Below are positions 37,795 to 46,598 of a stretch of DNA of 48,144 nucleotides, in pieces. This DNA is from Verrucomicrobiota bacterium. GTDB lineage: Bacteria; Verrucomicrobiota; Verrucomicrobiia; Opitutales; Opitutaceae. A program made the translations under genes and the position numbers. Within the stretch, counting starts at the first letter, position 1; every line of letters starts with the position of its first letter. The notes beneath the pieces are model-generated. The model was given only the letters and a program-made list of their open reading frames with translations, was not told the DNA's origin and made no database searches. The DNA is taken from the NCBI GenBank assembly GCA_023433275.1, contig JAEZDN010000064.1:1-48144 (forward strand), in the 5' to 3' direction.

Positions 37795-40629
37795 ATGTCG
37801 CCTGCCCCAGATGACGGTTATTTCTCCGTGCTGCTCGGCCGCGTCGCCGTGCATCAAGACCTCCTCTGGTTTGCCGTGCTGGTGGGCTGGAGCCTCGCCT
37901 TCGCCCTGTGGTGGCGGCATCCGATGCGGCAAACGCTCGGGCGCCTGCTGCCCTGGATCGCTGCCGCGCGCGGGCTGGGAGCGATGGTCCAGTTCCTGGC
38001 CTACAATCCCCCGTTCGATCTTTTTCTCGAGCGGTTGGCCCCAGGCACGAACTCGACCTACCTGCCGGCGTTGCTCGATCCCAACCTGACGGCCGACCTG
38101 ATCCTGGCGGCGCTGACTTACGCGGTGTTCTTCGTGTGGTGGGAGCAGAGTGCGGGAACGCGGGGCACCCGTCTCCTGCGGCGTTGGTACGGCGGGGTGA
38201 TGCTTGCCGGGTTGGTCGTGATTCACTGGGTCTGGCCGCAGGTCAGCTGCTGGCTGCTCGCGATCCTGCCCTTGGCGCCCGCGTGGCAGTTGCTCCGCGA
38301 TCCCACGGCGCGGGGGTTTTCGCTCACGGCCTTTCTCACCCCGGCGCTCGTGCCCGCGCTTTCGACGGTGGGGCCGGTGGCCTATTACGTCGGCATGATG
38401 CAACGCACCGCGCCGTCCACGCCGATGGGTGTGATCGCCTCGGCCTTCCAACTCGTGCTTTCGATGATGCTCGTCGCGCATCTCGCGCGCGTGCGACCGG
38501 TGTCGGCCGCGGTGAGCCGGGCCGAGGTGCGCAGGATGGCCCGGCCTTTCCTGATCGCGGCAGCCGTCCTCCTCGCGGTGGGATTGGGATTCGCGCTGAA
38601 AACAGGACAGGACAACCGTTGGGAAGTGCTCAACGGGCGTCTGCGCACCACGGTTTATCATGCGAGCCTGCTGAGACCGGAGGAGTTCGCGGTGTTCACG
38701 TCGGATGCCTTCCGGCCCATTTCCCCGCGCGCGGCCGACGCCGGCGGCACCGCGATCGCGCCGGGGTTGGCACCCGACATCGCGCGGGCGTCGCGCGCTT
38801 TGCGGGAACGGATCCTCGCGACGCAGTTTCAGGAGTCCGCCCATTTCCTGGTGGTGCACGACGGCTGGCTGGTTGAGGCCGCGAGCACCGTGCCCCGGCG
38901 TCAGCCCGGGGAGATCCGGGTCCGGCGCCGGGCAGGGAAGGACGAACTGGCGGCGTGGGCCAACCCCGAGCCTCACTTGCAGCTTTCGCGCGTCCCGGAG
39001 CAGGGGGCGCCCTACTACTGCCGCGCGCCGCTGCTCGATGGCGAGGGCCGCATGTTGGGCTGGTTCGAGTATCCGCGGGAGGAATTCTATTCATCGATGG
39101 CCCGCAAATGGCGGACGGGACCGCTCCTGGTGACGGCGCTGGGTCTGGTGCTGACCGCGGCGCTCTACTTCCAGAAGCGCGCCAACCTCGAGCAGGAGCG
39201 CGCGCTGCGCGCCGCGGCGGTCGAGGCCGAGGCGAACCGGCTGAAGACCACGTTCCTCGCGAAGGTGAGCCATGAGCTCCGCACCCCCATCCAAAGCCTG
39301 CTGGGTTACGGTCACCTGTTGCAAACCCGCTTGGGCGACGATCCGAAGGCCCGCGCGTGGCTCGCAGCGCTCCAGCAGCACGGGGAGATCATGACGCGCC
39401 TCGTGAATGACCTGCTCGACCTCAGCGCCGCGCAGAGCGGCTCGTTCCGCCTGGTCCCCCGGGCGGTGGATCCCGGTCGCCTCGTCTGCGGCATCGCCGC
39501 CAGCCTGGAACCGCGCGCCGCGGCCCGCGGCCTGCGCCTGCATTGCACGATCGCGCCCTCCGTGCCGGCGTGGGTGCGAGCGGATGGCGACCGGCTCGGG
39601 CAAATCGTGATCAACCTCACGGGCAACGCCATCAAGTTCACCGATGCCGGGGAGGTGCAGGTCACGCTCGATGCCCGGTCGGACGCGAAGGGAGCCATGT
39701 GGCTTGTGCTCGCTGTGCGGGATACGGGCCCGGGCATCGCGCCGGAGGAACAGGCGGGGCTTTTTGCGCCTTTCGCGCGACTCGAGCGCACGGCGGGGCG
39801 CGAGGGCACGGGACTCGGTCTCGCGCTTTGCGCCGCCCTTTGCCACGCGATGGACGGACACCTGCAGGTGGAGAGTGACGGCGTGCACGGCTCGATTTTT
39901 CGGGCGGAGATCCGCGTGGCGCCCTGCGCCGCGCCGGCGGAAAATGTGGACGACGAGAATGCCGCAGCCTTCCGGCCATCCGTCCTGGTGGTCGACGACA
40001 ATACGCTCGTGCGCGAGTTGTTCGTGGCCTATTTCCGGGACCGCGGATGCGAGTGTGATGGCGCGCCCACCGCGGCGGAGGCGTTGACGATGGCGACCCG
40101 GCGACCGCCGGCGGCGATCGTGCTCGATCTCTCGTTGCCGGACGGGGACGGCATCAGCCTCATGCCGGCTCTGCGCAGCCTGGTGCCGGCGGCGCGAATC
40201 ATCGGCGTGAGCGCCCATGCCAGCGGGGTGGAGCGGGAAGAGTCCATCGCGGCGGGCATGACGGAATTTTTCACTAAGCCGGTGGCGCTCGATGCGTTGT
40301 GGGCGGCGGTGGCGGCGGGACCGGCGGAGCCAGCCCCGGCGTTCCATGTCCCACCGGAGCTGCAAGCGCTGTTCCGGCGCGAGCTTCCAGCGCTGCGCGC
40401 GGAGCTGACCGCCGCGGTGCAGGAAGGGGATTTTCCCCGCGTGGCGCGGCGCGCGCACTACCTTCGCAACAGCGCGTTGGTGGTTAACGCGCAGGATTTG
40501 CTGGGGGCATGCACCGATTTGGAAAAGTCGGCGGGGTTGGGCGGGCGCGAACAGGTGATCGCGGCGTGGGCGCGGTGCGATGTTCTCATCGCCCGCGCAC
40601 TCGACACGCCGCGCGAGGTGGACGAATGA
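37795..40629 (+). CDS. Membrane hybrid histidine kinase with receiver and HPt domains
   Basis: The 944-residue sensor starts with about seven membrane helices (residues 20-275). A probable periplasmic region follows and one more helix near 440-460 (GPLLVTALGLVLTAALYF). HisKA has the phospho-His at 493 (VSHELRTPIQSLLGYG), and the HATPase has NLTGNAIKFTDAG, DTGPGIAPEEQ and GTGLGLAL. The receiver has VLVVDDN and acceptor Asp778 (IVLDLSLPDGDG). The C-terminal HPt has His888 in RAHYLRNSA, where the usual Lys-Gly is Arg-Asn. Gene order with the NarL-type regulator suggests a phosphorelay to it. The ligand is unknown. Confidence 0.93.
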   Translation: MSPAPDDGYFSVLLGRVAVHQDLLWFAVLVGWSLAFALWWRHPMRQTLGRLLPWIAAARGLGAMVQFLAYNPPFDLFLERLAPGTNSTYLPALLDPNLTADLILAALTYAVFFVWWEQSAGTRGTRLLRRWYGGVMLAGLVVIHWVWPQVSCWLLAILPLAPAWQLLRDPTARGFSLTAFLTPALVPALSTVGPVAYYVGMMQRTAPSTPMGVIASAFQLVLSMMLVAHLARVRPVSAAVSRAEVRRMARPFLIAAAVLLAVGLGFALKTGQDNRWEVLNGRLRTTVYHASLLRPEEFAVFTSDAFRPISPRAADAGGTAIAPGLAPDIARASRALRERILATQFQESAHFLVVHDGWLVEAASTVPRRQPGEIRVRRRAGKDELAAWANPEPHLQLSRVPEQGAPYYCRAPLLDGEGRMLGWFEYPREEFYSSMARKWRTGPLLVTALGLVLTAALYFQKRANLEQERALRAAAVEAEANRLKTTFLAKVSHELRTPIQSLLGYGHLLQTRLGDDPKARAWLAALQQHGEIMTRLVNDLLDLSAAQSGSFRLVPRAVDPGRLVCGIAASLEPRAAARGLRLHCTIAPSVPAWVRADGDRLGQIVINLTGNAIKFTDAGEVQVTLDARSDAKGAMWLVLAVRDTGPGIAPEEQAGLFAPFARLERTAGREGTGLGLALCAALCHAMDGHLQVESDGVHGSIFRAEIRVAPCAAPAENVDDENAAAFRPSVLVVDDNTLVRELFVAYFRDRGCECDGAPTAAEALTMATRRPPAAIVLDLSLPDGDGISLMPALRSLVPAARIIGVSAHASGVEREESIAAGMTEFFTKPVALDALWAAVAAGPAEPAPAFHVPPELQALFRRELPALRAELTAAVQEGDFPRVARRAHYLRNSALVVNAQDLLGACTDLEKSAGLGGREQVIAAWARCDVLIARALDTPREVDE

Positions 40630-40731
40630 GCTCCGTTGCGCTCGGCCGAGGGGCCGGCCCGGGCCCCTGATCGGCGCCATGAGGAAGGCTCGGTCGGATC
40701 CGACAAATCTCCGGAAATAACGGCGCCCGAC

Positions 40732-40759
40732 TTGCGCGGGGAGCTCGCCCCCTTATAGT
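40732..40759 (+). promoter_or_regulatory. Candidate promoter of the response regulator gene
   Basis: TTGCGC and TATAGT are separated by 16 bp. The -10-like box ends 5 bp before the ATG, so if used it would give a leaderless or nearly leaderless mRNA; no Shine-Dalgarno precedes the gene. Confidence 0.35.
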
Positions 40760-40764
40760 GTCGT

Positions 40765-41373
40765 ATGCCTTTGCAAGTCCTTGTGGTTGACGATCACCCG
40801 TTGTTCCGCGCCGGCGTGGTTACCGCACTCAAAAACGATCCGACGCTCGCGGTTTGCGGGGAGGCTTCCGATGCGGCCTCCGCCCGCGAGCTGGCGACCC
40901 AGCTGCGCCCGGATGCCGCGGTGGTCGATCTCATGTTGCACGATGATGACGGGTTGAAGCTGGTACGTGAGCTGCGCCAGACGCATCCCCGCCTCAAGAT
41001 CGTGGTGTTGTCCATGCTGGATGCCGGGGTCTATGCGCCCAAGGCGCTGCAGGCCGGAGCCAGTTTCTTCGTTTCCAAGCAGGAAGGCCCGGCTGCGATC
41101 GTATCCGCTGTCCGCCGAGCCGCTGCCAATGAGCGCGCGACCGCCACGGCGGGCGCCGATCCGCGGAATGATCTCACGGAGCGGGAGCTGCAGGTTTTTC
41201 TCCAACTCGGCCTTGGCCGTTCCACGCAGGAAATTTCCGCCGCGCTGGGGGTGAGCGTGAAGACGATCGAATCCCACCGGGAGGCGATCAAGGCGAAGCT
41301 CGACCTGCCCCACGCCAACGCGCTCGTGGCCCGCGCCGCGCTGTGGGTTCGCGAGCAGGGCCTCGCGCGCTAG
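40765..41373 (+). CDS. NarL/FixJ family response regulator
   Basis: This two-component transcription factor has 202 residues. The receiver has VLVVDDHPLFRAG, acceptor Asp55 (AAVVDLMLHDDDG) and a Lys in FFVSKQEGP. A LuxR-type helix-turn-helix lies at about residues 134-176 (LTERELQVFLQLGLGRSTQE, then ISAALGVSVKTIESHR). It lies 135 bp after the hybrid kinase on the same strand, the probable phosphodonor. Target genes cannot be inferred. Confidence 0.94.
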   Translation: MPLQVLVVDDHPLFRAGVVTALKNDPTLAVCGEASDAASARELATQLRPDAAVVDLMLHDDDGLKLVRELRQTHPRLKIVVLSMLDAGVYAPKALQAGASFFVSKQEGPAAIVSAVRRAAANERATATAGADPRNDLTERELQVFLQLGLGRSTQEISAALGVSVKTIESHREAIKAKLDLPHANALVARAALWVREQGLAR

Positions 41374-41450
41374 GTTCAGGCGGTCACCAAGGACAACGTC
41401 GACGCCTTCGCCAAGCACCGGGACAACTGGCTCCCGAAATGGGTGGAAAC
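41374..41450 (+). pseudogene. Possible remnant of a sugar-binding protein gene 3' end
   Basis: One frame directly after the regulator stop reads VQAVTKDNVDAFAKHRDNWL then PKWVET. This resembles the C-terminus of periplasmic sugar-binding proteins of ABC transporters (VTKENVD... endings). There is no start and no upstream domain. Identification from so short a stretch is weak. Confidence 0.25.
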
Positions 41451-41575
41451 CATAGCCTTTGGCCCAGAGACAACGAAGGATCCACGCAGCGCACAGAGTT
41501 TGGAATCAGCCAAGCGCGCAACCCTGTGTCCCCCGGGCGCATCCTCGGAGCACTCTGGGCAACCAGCTCGGGATC

Positions 41576-41971
41576 CTAGATTCCCTTTCGGTCATCGCGC
41601 CAGCGGCGGAATCTCGTGCCGGCCATGGCGGCGAGGATCAACGGCGCCGAGTAGAGGGCGAACATGATCAAGCCGAGAGGCAGCAGGTTGGCGGTCGGGT
41701 TGCGAACGAAGGCGACGGCGGCCTGGCCAAGCGCAATGCCGAGCGCCCAGCGCCAAGGCCGGACCGGATGGAGGTAACCCAGCGCGACCGCGGTCAGCGC
41801 GAACATCGGGTAGGTCGCCTTGAAATAGTAGGGCGAGTCCCAGGCCTCCTGCCGGTCGCCGAGCACCATCGTCAGGATCCAGCCCAAGGCTCCCGCCGCG
41901 ATCGCCGCCGCCCAAGCCGGCCCCACCGATGTGGGCGGCTGAAGGACGGGCGGCTCGCCGGACGCGGTCAC
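41576..41971 (-). CDS. Small membrane protein translationally coupled to upp
   Basis: The 131-residue protein has about four hydrophobic segments (WAAAIAAGALGWILTMVLG; FALTAVALGYL; ALGIALGQAAVAF; LGLIMFALYSAPLILAA). I do not recognise the family. The start is GTG overlapping the upp stop (GTGA), so translation is probably coupled. A link to uracil uptake or salvage is suggested only by that arrangement. Confidence 0.75.
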   Translation of the reverse strand: MTASGEPPVLQPPTSVGPAWAAAIAAGALGWILTMVLGDRQEAWDSPYYFKATYPMFALTAVALGYLHPVRPWRWALGIALGQAAVAFVRNPTANLLPLGLIMFALYSAPLILAAMAGTRFRRWRDDRKGI

Positions 41972-42585
41972 GTGCCGTAAAGCCGGTCCCCGAAATCACC
42001 GAGACCAGGCAGGATGTACTTCTTCGCGTTGAGCTCGCGATCGAGCACGCCGGCGTGGATGGGAACCTCCGGGTGCGCCCGCTCCACCGCGGCCACGCCT
42101 TCGGGCGCGGCCACGATGCAGACAAACGCCGTCTCGCGTGCGCCCGCCGCCTTGACCACGTCGATGGCCTGGGCGGCGGACCCACCGGTGGCGAGCATGG
42201 GGTCGACGACAATCACCCTCCGCCCGTCAAGCGGGGGCAGCTTGCAGTAATAACTGCGGGCGATCGCGGTCGTGTGATCGCGCTCGAGGCCCACGTACCC
42301 AATGGAGACATCGGGAAACACATCTTGGAACGGCTGCACCATGCCGAGGCCTGCGCGCAGGATGGGCACGATGACCAGCTGCCTTGCGAGCACGCGGCCG
42401 ACCATCGGCTCCATCGGGGTCTCGATTTTCTTTTCCTCCGTGGCCAGGTCCCGCGTCGCCTCGAGGGCGAGCAGGAGCGAGATCTGGTAGCTCAGCGTGC
42501 GGAACAGCGCGGGCTTGGTGGTCTTGTCGCGCAGGTGGGTCAGCACATGCGTGCCGAGCGGGTGGTGCAAAACGTGGAGCGGCAT
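41968..42585 (-). CDS. upp: Uracil phosphoribosyltransferase
   Basis: This salvage enzyme makes UMP from uracil and PRPP. Motifs are VIVPILRAGLGMVQPF, the PRPP loop VVDPMLATGGSA, and the uracil-binding C-terminus YILPGLGDFGDRLYGT. I set the start at the ATG giving MPLHVLHHPLGTHVLTHLRD, the family N-terminus; a further ATG 10 codons upstream reads MVKVPRPPPP. Length is 205 residues, normal for Upp. Confidence 0.95.
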   Translation of the reverse strand: MPLHVLHHPLGTHVLTHLRDKTTKPALFRTLSYQISLLLALEATRDLATEEKKIETPMEPMVGRVLARQLVIVPILRAGLGMVQPFQDVFPDVSIGYVGLERDHTTAIARSYYCKLPPLDGRRVIVVDPMLATGGSAAQAIDVVKAAGARETAFVCIVAAPEGVAAVERAHPEVPIHAGVLDRELNAKKYILPGLGDFGDRLYGT

Positions 42586-42636
42586 AGGCGGCGGAGGCCG
42601 CGGAACCTTCACCATTCAACGCCCAACATTCAACGC

Positions 42637-43311
42637 TCAATAAGCCTGCGGGAGCCCGGCGCGCAGTTCGCCGGCGGGCTGTTCCTGCACCGCCGGGAAC
42701 CACCGTTGGAATGGCGCGTAGAGCACCAGATGAGATGCGGGAAGCGTCGAGCCGAGGGTCATCCGCGTTGTCCCCCAAGTCTTGAAATCGTGCTGGATGG
42801 TGTAGACCACGAGCGGCTGGCCATCGATCTGTTCCAGTCGCGTTGTCACGGTCAACTCTTGCCGCCGGGCACCGAAACCCGAAAAGAAGGTCCGGATCCG
42901 CGGCCACTGATCCGCAGCGTCGCGATGGCCGCACTCGCGCCTCACCTGGCGCTCGAGTTTCCATCCTGCCCACCGATACGAGGGGATCTTGATGCGCGCG
43001 CCCGGGCTGGGGCGATGGTCGACGCGCGCGATACTTGATTCGTAAACGGCTTGGGAAAGACGGGCGCGGGATAGCTGCTGGACGATTTTCAGGCGCTCCG
43101 GGCTCAGCTCCTCCATCGGCCGGTTGGGTCGTCCCGTGAGCGTGGTCATCGCCCGGCGGTCGAGATGGAACAGGGCGTCCGCATGGGCAGGATCATTCCG
43201 ATCGATCAAGGGGATCGTGGCATTGCGGTCGAACTCGCGAAAGCCCCAGACGAACAATCCGGATGCGACTGCCACAAATATCCATGCAAGGGCCCGACGT
43301 GAAGTCATCAT
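42637..43311 (-). CDS. Unknown protein with N-terminal membrane anchor
   Basis: I do not recognise the family. The 224-residue product has a single N-terminal hydrophobic segment (about residues 7-24, ALAWIFVAVASGLFVWGF) that may be an anchor or uncleaved signal. A polar domain follows with many Arg and Trp and several beta-strand-like stretches (TRLEQIDGQPLVVYTIQHDF). It lies between the penicillin acylase homologue and upp on the same strand. Confidence 0.75.
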   Translation of the reverse strand: MMTSRRALAWIFVAVASGLFVWGFREFDRNATIPLIDRNDPAHADALFHLDRRAMTTLTGRPNRPMEELSPERLKIVQQLSRARLSQAVYESSIARVDHRPSPGARIKIPSYRWAGWKLERQVRRECGHRDAADQWPRIRTFFSGFGARRQELTVTTRLEQIDGQPLVVYTIQHDFKTWGTTRMTLGSTLPASHLVLYAPFQRWFPAVQEQPAGELRAGLPQAY

Positions 43312-43382
43312 GATACAGGAATGGCCCGGACAAGTGCCTATCGCTGCCGGCCGGAGCCCACAAGCCGGATATGCAACTGCCG

Positions 43383-45770
43383 TCAGGGTGTGAGTACCAA
43401 GGAGTGCTGCGCGGCTCCGGGAAGCAGAGGGGTCGGTTCGCCTTTGGCCCAGGCTTCATGGCCGGCGCGGTAGAAGGGCGACAGCGGGTGGCCGCTTTGG
43501 CCGCCGGGCATGTGGAAGATGCCGTCCGATTCGCGGCCCGGTGAAACCACAAGGCGCTCGCTGGCGCCGAACGTGGCGTTTTGCGTGCGGGGCATGTCGC
43601 TGCCGCCCGGCAGCGGGTCGGCGGGCATGTCGTGCAGCGAGGCGAGCCAGGGCGGCAAGAGGCGGCTGAAGGGGTGCCGCATCCGAAGCGCATTGGCCGC
43701 ACCCTGGGTGAGCCGGGTCGGCGAAACACCGGTGCGATCGGCTTCGAGCAAAATGTCGTCGGCCGCCGCGAGCAGCAGCGACTCCCAGGTGGGATGCGCC
43801 GGATCGAGCAGGCGGGCGGGTTTTTCCTGCACGAGTTGCCAGAGGGCATCCTCGTACTGGAAGCTCCCGTGGGAAAACGCGGGGTAGCTGGCTTGGGCCG
43901 CGCCGAAAAACGGGGCGAGGGCGCGCCTCGCGACATTCAGCCGCCACTGGCGCACCACGCGGTAGGCAGCGGAATCGACGCCCGCGCGGCCGTCCCACTG
44001 GCGCACCGCCTCGCGAAGATCGTCACGGCCGGATCGCCCCGCGACGGCCTCATCGGTCAGGAGCGTGAGCAGCAATTTCTGCCATCGTTCGAGGAAGAGC
44101 GCGCGGTCATCGAGCTGGATCGCCAACAAGTCAGCCGGCGCGAGCTTGCGACCGGAGGCAACGAGCGCGCGGAGGCCGTCGTGCACCTGACGGCCACGGG
44201 CGCCCAGGAAGTAGCCGCCGTCGCCGATGCGGGCCAGGTCCTCGCCGCCGACCAGGCGCTGGTTGGCGGTCGAGAGCATGCCGTCCGGGGGATTGAGGAT
44301 CGTCGGCACTTCTTCGGGCGCGAGCCAGCCGTCCCAGCGACGATCACCATAGGCCCACGATACCGGCAGGCGACCGTCATGGCCGACCCGGCGAGGAATC
44401 TTGCCCGCGATCGTCCATCCGATCGAGCCGGTGGCGTCGGCGGCCAACAGGTTGAGATTCGGCAATCCCGCGCGCCGGCCGATGGCGAGCGCGGCTTCAA
44501 CGGTGTCCGCCGTCTCGAGACCGAGGATCGTGAGGTCCGTGGCTGCGGGATCGTGGGCGTTCCAGCGCAGGGCATGAAAGCCGTTTTCCGCCGGGCCGAT
44601 GATCGGGCCCCATTCCGTCCAGCGCGTGGTCATGATCTCGGGCTTCCCGCCCTTCACGGCCAGGGTCTCCTTGCGCTGGTCGATCTCCTTGTACCCGGCG
44701 GGTGAAAGATAGAACGCCTGGGCCGTCGATTCGGTTTCCACCACGACCACATCCGAGGTGTCGATGTAGGGGACGGTGTAGCCCCATGCGACGCGGCCGT
44801 TGCTGCCGGAGACCAGCACGGGCAGGCCGGGAAGCGTGATACCCACCAGACGGCGCGCAGCCCCGTCGGCATCCGTCCATGCGAAGACCGCGCGATACCA
44901 GATGTTCGGGACGTTCAAGCCGAGGTGCATGTCATTGCCGAGAAGTGCGGCACCCCCGGCGGTGTGGGCGCCGGCCACCGCCATGCTATTGGAACCGGTG
45001 GGGTCGCGCTCCTCGGCAGGTGGGGCGGTCGCCGGGCCGGCGGTGGGCGCACGCAGACGCAGGGCGGGAGGCGGCACCGGCGGAAGGATGCTGCCATCGA
45101 GCGCGGCGTCCCAGGACGTGCCGCGCGGGGCGAAGAAGTGGAGGGCGCTGTAGCCGAGAGCGTCGCGCAGCGCGCCCAGGCTGAGTTCGAAGACGGCATC
45201 GGCATCCTGCAGGTCGAACCACATCGCGTACACGGTGAGCAGGCTGTCCTCCGGCGTCCACGGACGTGGCTCGGTGCGCAGGATCAAGTATTCCCACGGG
45301 CGGCTGGGTAGCGCCGCGAGGCCGGCATTGACGCCGGAGGCATACGCGTCGAGCAAGGCGCGCTCGTCGGCACTCAGGCGGTCCAGCACCTGCGCGGCGG
45401 TGTGACGGAAGCCATGCAGCCGATGGGCGCGGTCGACGGGCAGCGCGGCCGGGCCGAACAGTTCCGCGAGTTCACCGGCGCCGCTCCGCCGCAGGAGGTC
45501 CATCTGGAAGAAACGGTCCTGCGCGTGGACGAAGCCCGTGGCGCGTGCGACGTCGGTGCGTGTCGCGCCGGTCAGCGTCGGCGTGCCCAGGGCGTCGCGC
45601 TCGATGGTGACGGGCGCGGACAGGCCGACGACCACCCGCTCGCCGTCCAGCACAGGCAGGCTGGCGCGCACGCGCCACCATAACCACGCCGCCACCACCG
45701 CCGCCAGCACGAGCACCACGCTCAGCACGGAGACGAGCAGCTGCAGGCGCTTCCAGACGGGGTCAGTCAC
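43383..45770 (-). CDS. Penicillin acylase family amidohydrolase (S45)
   Basis: This N-terminal-nucleophile hydrolase is made as a precursor. The 795-residue protein has an N-terminal membrane segment (VLSVVLVLAAVVAAWLWW). The alpha-chain region contains DALGTPTLTGATRTDVARAT and GFVHAQDRFFQMDLLRR. The expected autocleavage site lies near residue 260 (DPTGSNSMAV), where the Ser after Gly becomes the beta-chain nucleophile. Family members cleave beta-lactam side chains or acyl-homoserine lactones; the natural substrate here is unknown. It is downstream of the DUF5069 gene by 6 bp. Confidence 0.92.
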   Translation of the reverse strand: MTDPVWKRLQLLVSVLSVVLVLAAVVAAWLWWRVRASLPVLDGERVVVGLSAPVTIERDALGTPTLTGATRTDVARATGFVHAQDRFFQMDLLRRSGAGELAELFGPAALPVDRAHRLHGFRHTAAQVLDRLSADERALLDAYASGVNAGLAALPSRPWEYLILRTEPRPWTPEDSLLTVYAMWFDLQDADAVFELSLGALRDALGYSALHFFAPRGTSWDAALDGSILPPVPPPALRLRAPTAGPATAPPAEERDPTGSNSMAVAGAHTAGGAALLGNDMHLGLNVPNIWYRAVFAWTDADGAARRLVGITLPGLPVLVSGSNGRVAWGYTVPYIDTSDVVVVETESTAQAFYLSPAGYKEIDQRKETLAVKGGKPEIMTTRWTEWGPIIGPAENGFHALRWNAHDPAATDLTILGLETADTVEAALAIGRRAGLPNLNLLAADATGSIGWTIAGKIPRRVGHDGRLPVSWAYGDRRWDGWLAPEEVPTILNPPDGMLSTANQRLVGGEDLARIGDGGYFLGARGRQVHDGLRALVASGRKLAPADLLAIQLDDRALFLERWQKLLLTLLTDEAVAGRSGRDDLREAVRQWDGRAGVDSAAYRVVRQWRLNVARRALAPFFGAAQASYPAFSHGSFQYEDALWQLVQEKPARLLDPAHPTWESLLLAAADDILLEADRTGVSPTRLTQGAANALRMRHPFSRLLPPWLASLHDMPADPLPGGSDMPRTQNATFGASERLVVSPGRESDGIFHMPGGQSGHPLSPFYRAGHEAWAKGEPTPLLPGAAQHSLVLTP

Positions 45771-45776
45771 GCGGCG

Positions 45777-46241
45777 TCAGAGTTTTTCCCATGGCCGCTC
45801 GGCCGCCGGGTCGCGACCTTCATCGTAGTCGAGCACCTCGAACATGGTTTGGGGTGACTTGTCGGCGAGCCCGAACTGGGCGGCGCGCTGCCGGACGCCC
45901 TCGGACGCGGCGTCGCGCCAGCCTCGCTTGCTCATGAACATATTCCAGATTTCGCATTCCTCGTCGGTGCGGGCGGTGCCCTGCGCGTGGGCCCAGGCCA
46001 GGATGCCCTCATCCGCCCCGCCGGCGAGGGTGCGCGCCCGGAGTTCCGCGTATTTCACCCCGAGAAAACGACAGCAGCGCGCGTCGAAGAAGTTGGGTGC
46101 GCCCTCGTCGCCGAGGTTGGCGACGTAGTCAGCCGGCAAGCGGCCGGCGGCGTGCAGGCGGATCTTGTCGAGCATGCGACCGAAATAAACGAGACGACCG
46201 ACTTTGGTGTAGGGACTGCGCAGACCGGGGATGGCGGGCAT
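45777..46241 (-). CDS. DUF5069 domain protein
   Basis: The 154-residue protein begins MPAIPGLRSPYTKVGRLVYF and contains GRMLDKIRLHAAGRLPADY and FFDARCCRFLGVKY. I associate this conserved core with DUF5069, common in Verrucomicrobiota and Planctomycetota. A Cys pair (CC) is present. No function is known. The gene lies 6 bp before the penicillin acylase gene, probably in the same transcript. Confidence 0.85.
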   Translation of the reverse strand: MPAIPGLRSPYTKVGRLVYFGRMLDKIRLHAAGRLPADYVANLGDEGAPNFFDARCCRFLGVKYAELRARTLAGGADEGILAWAHAQGTARTDEECEIWNMFMSKRGWRDAASEGVRQRAAQFGLADKSPQTMFEVLDYDEGRDPAAERPWEKL

Positions 46242-46264
46242 GGAAAACGGGACGCGACGGTGAT

Positions 46265-46540
46265 TCAGCTATTGCGGGTGTGGTAGGCCCAAGTGGCGAC
46301 GAGGCCGAGGAGAAAGGTGGGAAAGTTGATCCAGAGTTGATGGAAAGGCACGGCGTAATGGGCGACCGCCCAGATCACTGCCACATGTTTCACGGCGATC
46401 AGCGCCCAGCATAGCAGGATGATCCTCTCGGCGCGGGGATTGCGTGGCACGGGCCGGGTCACCTGCACGGAGGTGACGAAGGTCCGGTCCAAATCGTCGG
46501 GATCGCGACGATGGAAAAACTGGAGGAGATTGGCGAACAT
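46265..46540 (-). CDS. Small membrane protein (91 aa)
   Basis: I do not recognise the family. After a charged N-terminus (MFANLLQFFHRRDPDDLDRT) there are two hydrophobic segments (IILLCWALIAVKHVAVIWAV; LWINFPTFLLGLVATWAY). It starts the run DUF5069 / penicillin acylase with a 23-bp gap. The start codon is ATG and the frame is clean. Confidence 0.65.
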   Translation of the reverse strand: MFANLLQFFHRRDPDDLDRTFVTSVQVTRPVPRNPRAERIILLCWALIAVKHVAVIWAVAHYAVPFHQLWINFPTFLLGLVATWAYHTRNS

Positions 46541-46598
46541 GCGCGGAGGGAAACCTAGTCCGCGGGCGCGAAAAGGAAAGCGCGGGGCAGGCTTGGGC

